In this document: piece by piece, positions 5,798 through 10,666 of the stretch
How positions within the stretch are numbered: position 1 is the stretch's first letter
How the letters are laid out: the number at the start of each line of letters is the position of its first letter
Assembly: GCA_012961755.1 (NCBI GenBank)
Contig: DTYS01000207.1
Span: forward strand, 1-10,666
Direction of reading: 5' to 3'
Length of the DNA: 10,666 bases
Source: Candidatus Latescibacterota bacterium
GTDB lineage: Bacteria > Latescibacterota > 4484-107 > B68-G9
The notes under the pieces: model-generated
What the model was told of the DNA's origin: nothing
Database searches by the model: none
What the model saw: the letters and a program-made list of their open reading frames with translations, nothing else
Position numbers and translations under genes: made by a program

Positions 5798-7422
5798 GGG
5801 AGGCTTTGGAGGAAGCCTTCAGGGAATACCGTGGAAGGTTGGACACGGCGGAGGTGGGCACAGTCACATATGTGGGCGACGGCATAGCCAGGGTCTATGG
5901 ACTGGACAACGTTATGGCCGGGGAACTGGTGGAGTTCTCGAACGATGTCTTCGGAGTAGCGCTGAACTTGGAGGAGGACGAGGTAGGATGTATCCTCTTC
6001 GGCTCCGAGGCGGAGATCAGGGAGGGCGACGAAGCGAGGCGTACTGGAAGGCTCTTAGAGGTCCCGGTCGGTGAGGAGGTCCTGGGGAGGGTCATAGATC
6101 CCCTCGGCCGTCCCTTGGACGGAGGGGGACCCGTGGAGGCTAAGGAGACCCGTCCGATGGAGGTGAAGGCCCCTGGAGTCATATACCGCCAGCCGGTCAA
6201 GGAGCCACTGTACACCGGTATAAAGGCCATAGACTCCATGATACCCATAGGCCGGGGCCAGAGGGAGCTTATTGTAGGGGACAGGCAGACGGGGAAGACG
6301 GCCATAGCTGTGGACACTATAATAAGCCAGAAGAACTCTGATGTTTATTGTATATACGTCGCGATAGGGCAGAAGAACTCCACCGTGGCCAGGATAGTGC
6401 ATACCCTGAGGGAATACGGCGCTATGGATTACACCGTGGTCATAAGCGCTACTGCCTCGGAACCTGCGCCCCTCCAGTACATAGCCCCCTACGCCGGAGC
6501 GACGATAGGTGAATGGTTCAGGGACAGGGGGATGCATGCCCTCGTGGTGTACGACGACCTTTCGAAGCACGCTTGGGCGTACCGTCAGGTCTCCCTGCTT
6601 TTGAGGAGACCGCCCGGGAGGGAGGCGTACCCAGGGGACATATTTTACCTGCACTCGAGGCTCCTAGAAAGGGCCGCGAAGTTGGCGGAGAGGTACATAA
6701 TCGTCCCTGAGGGTGCCCCTCCCGACCTCATGGAGGGCGTGGACGGCAAGGTGTACGAGAGGGAGGAGGGGCTCAGGGAGGCCATGGAGAAGGTCAAGGG
6801 TATACCGGGGCACGAGGTCAGGAAGGTTCCCGGGACGGGAGGGTCGCTCACGGCGCTTCCCATAATAGAGACCCAGGCAGGGGACATATCCGCATACATC
6901 CCCACGAACGTCATTTCGATAACCGACGGACAGATATATCTGGAAAGCGAGCTTTTCTACGCTGGGATAAGGCCGGCCATAAACGTGGGGATTTCGGTCT
7001 CGAGGGTCGGAGGGGACGCGCAGATAAGGGCTATGAAGCAGGTGGCAGGTAGGCTCAAGCTCGACCTCGCACAGTACAGGGAGGTGGCGGCCTTCGCGAG
7101 GTTCGGGAGCGAGCTGGATAGGGCCACGCAGGCGCAGATACTACGTGGGGAGAAGCTCACCGAACTTTTAAAGCAGGATCAGTACTCCCCCATGCCCGTG
7201 GAGAAGCAGATAGTCTCCATATATGCAGGTGTGAACGGATTTCTGGACGATGTCCCTACCGAGGAGATAGGGAGGTTCGAAAGGGAGCTCCTAAGGTATA
7301 TGGAAGTGAACCACCCTCAGCTCCTCAAGGATATAGCGGAGAAGAAGGAGATGGACGAGGCTATGCTCAAGCAGCTCCACCACGCTATAGCGGAGTTCAA
7401 GAGGACCTTCCACGTGGGATGA
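5776..7422 (+). CDS. atpA: ATP synthase subunit alpha, with an internal insertion
   Basis: Non-catalytic nucleotide-binding subunit of F1, 548 residues against the usual 500-515. Walker A is GDRQTGKT (168-175), the Walker B region is ALVVYDDLS (about 255-263), and SVSRVGGDAQ supplies the Arg finger R410 that reaches into the beta catalytic site. LLRRPPGREAYPGD (276-288) is also typical. Between LLERAAKL and GTGGSLTALPIIETQAGD there are about 50 residues (304-353), charged and Pro/Gly-rich, where family members have about 10-20. The reading frame through it is clean. I chose ATG 5776, five bases after AGGGGG; GTG 5770 is an alternative adding two residues. It overlaps the end of atpH, and atpG starts three bases after its stop. 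Confidence 0.97.
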   Translation: MVQAEEIREALEEAFREYRGRLDTAEVGTVTYVGDGIARVYGLDNVMAGELVEFSNDVFGVALNLEEDEVGCILFGSEAEIREGDEARRTGRLLEVPVGEEVLGRVIDPLGRPLDGGGPVEAKETRPMEVKAPGVIYRQPVKEPLYTGIKAIDSMIPIGRGQRELIVGDRQTGKTAIAVDTIISQKNSDVYCIYVAIGQKNSTVARIVHTLREYGAMDYTVVISATASEPAPLQYIAPYAGATIGEWFRDRGMHALVVYDDLSKHAWAYRQVSLLLRRPPGREAYPGDIFYLHSRLLERAAKLAERYIIVPEGAPPDLMEGVDGKVYEREEGLREAMEKVKGIPGHEVRKVPGTGGSLTALPIIETQAGDISAYIPTNVISITDGQIYLESELFYAGIRPAINVGISVSRVGGDAQIRAMKQVAGRLKLDLAQYREVAAFARFGSELDRATQAQILRGEKLTELLKQDQYSPMPVEKQIVSIYAGVNGFLDDVPTEEIGRFERELLRYMEVNHPQLLKDIAEKKEMDEAMLKQLHHAIAEFKRTFHVG

Positions 7423-7425
7423 GCT

Positions 7426-8295
7426 ATGCCGGCCCTGAGGGACATAAGGAGGAGGATAGCGAGCGTCCGGAGCACACGCCAAATAACCAACACCATGAGG
7501 ATGGTAGCGGCGGCGAGGCTCCGAAGGGCTCAGGAGGCCCTCTTCCGCGCCAGGCCCTACGCTTGGGGTTTGGAGAGGCTCATAGGTCACCTCTGCATCA
7601 GGGTGAGGAAGGAGTCCCACCCCCTTTTATCTCCTGGAACGTCGGGAAGGGGGGCCTTAGTCGTCGTGACCTCGGACAGGGGGCTCTGCGGGGCCTTCAA
7701 CAGTAACGTGCTCAGGAGGGCGACCGAGAGGATGGCCGAGAGGCCGGAGGTCGAGGTGGGGTTGATATTGGTGGGGAAGAAGGCGAGGGACTTCTTCAGG
7801 AGGAGCGCAGGTCCCGTTCTCCACGAGGAAGTGGGTATATTCCAAGAGCTCAGCGTAGACCGAGCCAGGGAGCTCGCCGAGCGGATAGGGGAAGTCTATC
7901 TGAGCGGAAACTTAGAGTTCGTCGAGGTCGTCCATCAGGAGTTCTGTTCGCCGGTTCGTCAGGAGGTCGTGCTGAGGCCGCTCCTTCCGATAGTCCCCCA
8001 CGAGCCCGTCGAAGGGCCGGTGCATCCCTACTTCTATGAACCATCCGAGGAGGTCCTCTTGGAGGTGCTCCTCTGGCGGTACCTCGTGGTACAGATATGG
8101 AGGGCGCTCTTGGAATCCTTCGCCGCGGAGCAGGGAGCCCGTATGGTGGCCATGGAGAACGCAACCGACAACGCGGACGAGATGATAGAGGAGCTCACCC
8201 TCCTGTACAACAAGGCCAGGCAGGCGGCCATAACCAAGGAGATATTGGAGGTGGCGGGGGGAGCGGAGGTTATGAGGAAGGTCGAACAAACGTAG
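7426..8295 (+). CDS. atpG: ATP synthase subunit gamma
   Basis: Central-shaft subunit of F1, 289 residues, normal length. The N-terminal helix reads IRRRIASVRSTRQITNTMRMVAAARL (about 7-32), the conserved TSDRGLCGAFNSNV lies at 82-95, and the C-terminal helix holds MVAMENATDNADEMI and LYNKARQAAITKEI (about 240-275), all hallmark regions. It begins three bases after the atpA stop. In most bacteria beta and epsilon would come next; here the next gene is sppA behind its own promoter, so gamma is the last gene of this operon. No terminator hairpin with a T-run is visible after it. Confidence 0.97.
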   Translation: MPALRDIRRRIASVRSTRQITNTMRMVAAARLRRAQEALFRARPYAWGLERLIGHLCIRVRKESHPLLSPGTSGRGALVVVTSDRGLCGAFNSNVLRRATERMAERPEVEVGLILVGKKARDFFRRSAGPVLHEEVGIFQELSVDRARELAERIGEVYLSGNLEFVEVVHQEFCSPVRQEVVLRPLLPIVPHEPVEGPVHPYFYEPSEEVLLEVLLWRYLVVQIWRALLESFAAEQGARMVAMENATDNADEMIEELTLLYNKARQAAITKEILEVAGGAEVMRKVEQT

Positions 8296-8361
8296 GATGG
8301 CCGCCAAGTAGTCTGTCGACCAGAGGGACTCCGATCGGTGGAACGAGGACCGCGAAGCCTC

Positions 8362-8390
8362 TTGACAAGATTCCCTCAAAACTTTATCTT
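8362..8390 (+). promoter_or_regulatory. Sigma-70-type promoter for the sppA unit
   Basis: A perfect -35 TTGACA (8362-8367), 17-base spacer and -10 TATCTT (8385-8390). Transcription would start near 8397, right at the GAAGGAAAG ribosome site, so the leader before the sppA ATG at 8413 is only about 16 bases. It separates the ATP synthase operon from the next unit. Confidence 0.75.
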
Positions 8391-8412
8391 TAAGTTGAAG
8401 GAAAGCTGATAA

Positions 8413-9258
8413 ATGAACCGAAGACGGGATCGTATAATAGCTTTGTTGCTCCTCCTGGCCGTCGTCGGGACGACCTTAGTCCTCTGGGGCCTTCCTGAGG
8501 GGTTCGGGAAGAAGAAGGTGGCCCTGGTGGAGGTGAGGGGGACCATATTGGAACCAGGGCCGGTGGTGAAGCAGTTGAAGAAGTACACGAATGACCGTTC
8601 GATCGCCGCGATAGTTCTTAGGATAGAAAGCCCCGGAGGGAGCGTGGCGGCCTCGCAGGAGATATATAGGGCGGTCCTAAGGGCAAGGGAAGGGGGGAAG
8701 AGGGTCGTAGCCTCTATGGGGAACGTGGCAGCGTCGGGAGGCTATTACATAGCCGTCGCCGCCGACACCGTAATGGCGAACCCCGGGACGATAACTGGGA
8801 GCATAGGGGTGATGGCGGAGTTTCCCAACGTAGAGAAGCTCTTAGAGAAGCTCGGCCTCAAGGTTGAAGTACTCAAGACTGGCCAGTACAAGGACATAGG
8901 TTCACCACTACGCAGGATGGGGGAGGAGGAGAAGAAGCTCGTCCAGGAGGTCCTGGAGGACGCATATGACCAGTTCTTGAAGGCCGTCTCCGAGGGGCGA
9001 GGGATCCCCGAGGACAGCCTCAAGCCTTACGCAGATGGAAGGATATTCACAGGACGTCAAGCCCTATCCTTAGGTTTGGTGGATGTCTTGGGAGGGTATC
9101 AGGACGCCGTGGATTTGGCCGGTAGGATGGCGGGGATAGGACCAAACCCACCCACAGTCGGAGGTAGGAGGAAGGGGCTTTTAGGGAGACTTTTGGGGAT
9201 CTTAGAGGGAAGGATGGAGCCGATCCCCATGGGGTTGTATTACCTCTTCGGGATGTGA
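8413..9258 (+). CDS. sppA: Signal peptide peptidase SppA, short form (S49 family)
   Basis: Membrane-anchored serine protease of family S49 that degrades leftover signal peptides; 281 residues, the short single-domain form rather than the double-length E. coli type. A single N-terminal membrane anchor (about 8-26) is followed by the ClpP-like protease fold. RIESPGGSVAAS (70-81) is the typical glycine-rich segment, the nucleophile is S108 in NVAASGGYYIA, and the general base is K160 in KTGQYKDIGSP. FTGRQALSLGLVD near the C-terminus is also conserved. The ATG follows GAAGGAAAG. It heads a tight unit with the zinc-ribbon, HU and micro-protein genes (gaps of 12-13 bases). Confidence 0.96.
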   Translation: MNRRRDRIIALLLLLAVVGTTLVLWGLPEGFGKKKVALVEVRGTILEPGPVVKQLKKYTNDRSIAAIVLRIESPGGSVAASQEIYRAVLRAREGGKRVVASMGNVAASGGYYIAVAADTVMANPGTITGSIGVMAEFPNVEKLLEKLGLKVEVLKTGQYKDIGSPLRRMGEEEKKLVQEVLEDAYDQFLKAVSEGRGIPEDSLKPYADGRIFTGRQALSLGLVDVLGGYQDAVDLAGRMAGIGPNPPTVGGRRKGLLGRLLGILEGRMEPIPMGLYYLFGM

Positions 9259-9270
9259 GGAAGTCCATAT

Positions 9271-9474
9271 ATGCCCATATACGAATACAGGTGCTCGAGC
9301 TGCGGGACCGAGTTCGAGGAGCTCGTCCTAAAGAGGGGTGTGGAGTCCGTGCGTTGTCCTCGGTGCTCCAGTGAGGAGGTAGAGAGAAAGCTGTCCCTCT
9401 TCGGCCTCAAGGCCTCGGGAGGGAGCTCCTCCTGTGCGACATGCTCCGGGGGCAGATGTTCAACCTGCAAATAG
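9271..9474 (+). CDS. FmdB-family zinc-ribbon protein
   Basis: A 67-residue zinc ribbon of the FmdB regulatory-protein family. It starts MPIYEYRCSSCG with the first CxxC at C8/C11, and has a second CxxC at C29/C32, together a four-Cys zinc site. After a Gly/Ser-rich stretch the tail carries C55, C58, C63 and C66 (CATCSGGRCSTC), the second Cys cluster often seen at the C-terminus of this family. Function is poorly known; the family name comes from a gene beside formamidase/amidase genes, which are not present here. GAGGAAG precedes the ATG, and the sppA stop is 12 bases upstream. Confidence 0.9.
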   Translation: MPIYEYRCSSCGTEFEELVLKRGVESVRCPRCSSEEVERKLSLFGLKASGGSSSCATCSGGRCSTCK

Positions 9475-9487
9475 AAAGGAAGGGGCC

Positions 9488-9772
9488 GTGACGAAAGCAG
9501 ACATAGTCAGCCGGGTAGCTGCGGAGACGGGGATGACCAAGACCGATGTGGCCACGGTGGTGGAGGGGGTGCTCTCGGCCTTGTCCGATGCCATGATAAG
9601 GGGGGACAGGGTTGAGATAAGGGGCTTTGGGGTCTTCAAGGTCGTGAACAGGGCCCCGAGGGTCGCCCGCAACCCGAGGACAGGGGAGGCCATCCCCCTT
9701 CCTGCCAGGAAGTCCCCCGTCTTCGTTCCCTCCCGCCTTCTGAAGAAGAAGGTGGAGGAGAGCCTGAAGTAA
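9488..9772 (+). CDS. HU/IHF-family DNA-binding protein
   Basis: Histone-like nucleoid protein, 94 residues, usual length. The N-terminal helices (TKADIVSRVAAETGMTKTD...) form the dimer core. RVEIRGFGVFKV (41-52) leads into the DNA-binding beta arm, which has the conserved NPRTGE (62-67) with the intercalating Pro63; a C-terminal helix (RLLKKKVEESL) closes the fold. I chose GTG 9488, which gives the family's normal N-terminus and follows AAGGAAGGGG. An upstream in-frame ATG at 9434 would add 18 residues overlapping the previous gene and is unlikely. HU and IHF subunits cannot be told apart safely from this sequence. Confidence 0.93.
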   Translation: MTKADIVSRVAAETGMTKTDVATVVEGVLSALSDAMIRGDRVEIRGFGVFKVVNRAPRVARNPRTGEAIPLPARKSPVFVPSRLLKKKVEESLK

Positions 9773-9785
9773 GGGGGGAACGTCC

Positions 9786-9881
9786 ATGCCCTGTGGAAGG
9801 AAACGTAAGAAGAAGAAGATAAACACCCATAAGCGTAAGAAGCGCCTCCGTGCCAACAGGCACAAGAAGAAGCTTCGTTGA
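9786..9881 (+). CDS. AURKAIP1/COX24-like tiny basic protein (probable bS22-type ribosomal protein)
   Basis: A 31-residue protein with 18 Lys/Arg and two His. The central INTHKRKKRLRANRHKKK matches the short AURKAIP1/COX24-domain proteins annotated in several bacterial phyla and related to the mitochondrial ribosomal protein mS38 and to bacterial bS22. Such proteins bind rRNA of the small subunit. A GGGGGG run lies seven bases before the ATG. It sits 13 bases after the HU stop and ends just before the tRNA-Cys promoter, as the last gene of the sppA unit. Its size makes it easy for gene finders to miss. The family assignment is by pattern recognition. Confidence 0.8.
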   Translation: MPCGRKRKKKKINTHKRKKRLRANRHKKKLR

Positions 9882-9885
9882 GGGG

Positions 9886-9914
9886 TTGACTTCCTCGGGA
9901 AGTTTGAGTACTTT
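9886..9914 (+). promoter_or_regulatory. Promoter for tRNA-Cys
   Basis: -35 TTGACT (9886-9891), 17-base spacer, -10 TACTTT (9909-9914), ending ten bases before the mature tRNA. The AGTTTGAGTA around the spacer/-10 boundary recurs in the promoter of the tRNA-Ser gene in this window. Confidence 0.7.
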
Positions 9915-9923
9915 TAAACCGAA

Positions 9924-9995
9924 GGCGGCATAGCCAAGGGGTAAGGCGGAGGACTGCAAATCCTCTATTCCCCGGTTCGAGTCCGGGTGCCGCCT
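9924..9995 (+). tRNA. tRNA-Cys (anticodon GCA)
   Basis: A complete cloverleaf of 72 bases. The acceptor stem pairs GGCGGCA with TGCCGCC, followed by discriminator T as expected for tRNA-Cys. The D stem is GCC/GGC, the anticodon stem GAGGA/TCCTC with loop CTGCAAA (anticodon GCA), and the T arm CCCGG-TTCGAGT-CCGGG. CCA is not encoded. A run of five T follows at 9997-10001 and may help termination. Confidence 0.95.
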
Positions 9996-10129
9996 CTTTT
10001 TGTTGACCTCGACGGGAGGTTCACCTCGGACTCGGTGATAAGACCTGTCGCCAGCGAGGGCCTGGAGGCGATAGACAGGATAAGCCGTTACGCTATGAGG
10101 TCGTAGGTAGGCCGGGAACAGGAGGTGCG

Positions 10130-10546
10130 ATGAGGTTTATCTATCTGACTATGGCCTGCCTGGCGTTGCCGGTGGTCCTCTCCTGCGGCAGTACTGGCAG
10201 GATCATGGAGGACGGTCGCATATATGTGGAGAACGACCTCCCCGCTCCTACGGACCCCCGCACTACTAATGAGGCGGTGGTTACCTATTTCGACGAGGAC
10301 CTCTCAAGGGAGGTCACCATGATCGTCCCTCCGGAGGGAGGAAGGAAGGCCCTGGGCTCTGAGTGTCCGGAGTACGGCAGCGAGGGGAAACTGTTCAAGG
10401 GAGGGACAGAGGTCACCGTACACATCAGAACGAAGACTACGGGGGAGGCCGAGGAGGACATAGTAGTCACCGTGGACGGGAACCGCACCATAAGGATCGT
10501 CCGGATGGCATATCAGAGCGGTTCCTTTGAGTACGAGGTACGCTGA
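10130..10546 (+). CDS. Putative lipoprotein, unrecognised
   Basis: A 138-residue protein I do not recognise. The first 19 residues form a short signal peptide with a hydrophobic core (FIYLTMACLALPVVL) and a likely lipobox VLSC, giving lipid-modified Cys19 and a mature chain of about 120 residues. The -2 Leu is slightly off the strict lipobox consensus, and Cys10 inside the core is unusual. The mature part is hydrophilic and looks beta-rich: alternating strands such as EVTMIVPP, EVTVHIRTKTTG and DIVVTVDGNRTIRIVRMAY suggest a small beta-sandwich. There is one further Cys (C79, in GSECPEYG). A strong AGGAGG lies four bases before the ATG. It stands alone between two tRNA genes, with no clear promoter upstream. 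Confidence 0.75.
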   Translation: MRFIYLTMACLALPVVLSCGSTGRIMEDGRIYVENDLPAPTDPRTTNEAVVTYFDEDLSREVTMIVPPEGGRKALGSECPEYGSEGKLFKGGTEVTVHIRTKTTGEAEEDIVVTVDGNRTIRIVRMAYQSGSFEYEVR

Positions 10547-10553
10547 TAAGGGG

Positions 10554-10582
10554 TTGATTTCCCAGACGAGTTTGAGTATCTT
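10554..10582 (+). promoter_or_regulatory. Promoter for tRNA-Ser
   Basis: -35 TTGATT (10554-10559), 17-base spacer, -10 TATCTT (10577-10582), ending ten bases before the tRNA, the same distance as for tRNA-Cys. The shared AGTTTGAGTA spans the spacer end and the -10 start. Confidence 0.7.
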
Positions 10583-10592
10583 AGAGGACGAC

Positions 10593-10666
10593 GGAGAGGT
10601 GGCCGAGCGGTCGAAGGCAGCGGCCTGCTAAGCCGTTGTGGGCCTTAGAGGTCCACCGTGGGTTCG
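10593..10666 (+). tRNA. tRNA-Ser (anticodon GCU), 3' end cut off by window edge
   Basis: The sequence begins GGAGAGGTGGCCGAG, typical of tRNA-Ser. The anticodon stem GCGGC/GCCGT holds loop CTGCTAA, anticodon GCT, which reads AGC/AGT serine codons. A long class II variable arm follows (GTGGGCC-TTAGA-GGTCCAC), then the start of the T arm (GTGGGTTCG). The rest of the T arm and the 3' acceptor strand lie past the window end. Confidence 0.93.

Noticed and set aside
2500..8295. Operon as an N-ATPase (the Na+-translocating F-type side branch with AtpQ and AtpR)
   Set aside because: N-ATPase operons begin with beta and epsilon and lack delta. This one has delta and lacks beta and epsilon, so it is a main-type F-ATPase.
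8296..8361. Terminator after atpG
   Set aside because: Only 4-base stems (AGTC/GACT, CGGT/ACCG) without a T-run could be found.

Overview
The window looks like chromosomal DNA from a thermophilic bacterium, most likely Gram-negative and deep-branching. The supporting signs are strong purine loading of the coding strands, heavy use of AGG for Arg and ATA for Ile, very short or overlapping gene junctions, and the gene set: Smg/DUF494 beside topA, bactofilin, an FmdB-type zinc ribbon, a bS22/COX24-like micro-protein and a putative lipoprotein. I cannot name the lineage. No mobile elements, CRISPR arrays or insertion sequences were seen.

Layout. (1) Bases 1-1978, minus strand: smg and then topA (3' end cut by the window edge), read from a clear TTGACA-17-TACATT promoter. 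(2) Bases 2070-8295, plus strand: an ATP synthase operon led by a bactofilin gene. The order is bactofilin, AtpZ/gene-1-like, atpI, atpB (a), a long fused c subunit, a 123-bp spacer, a normal short c subunit, atpF (b), atpH (delta), atpA (alpha), atpG (gamma). The beta (atpD) and epsilon (atpC) genes, usually next, are absent; a new promoter starts directly after gamma. (3) Bases 8362-9881: sppA, FmdB-like zinc ribbon, HU/IHF and a 31-codon basic protein, a tight four-gene unit. (4) Bases 9886-10666: tRNA-Cys(GCA), an unrecognised putative lipoprotein, and tRNA-Ser(GCU), cut by the window end; both tRNAs have look-alike promoters.

The most notable content is the rotor of the ATP synthase. The first c gene encodes two c hairpins in one 162-residue chain. 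Hairpin 1 keeps the ion-binding carboxylates (E29, E62). Hairpin 2 has lost both (A109, Q142). The following gene encodes an ordinary 85-residue c subunit with a two-carboxylate, sodium-type motif (E33, E66 in ESTGIY). Together they predict a hybrid rotor with fewer ion sites per transmembrane hairpin than a normal F-type ring, comparable in concept to that of Acetobacterium woodii. The alpha subunit also carries an insertion of roughly 30-45 residues, and the catalytic beta subunit must be encoded elsewhere.
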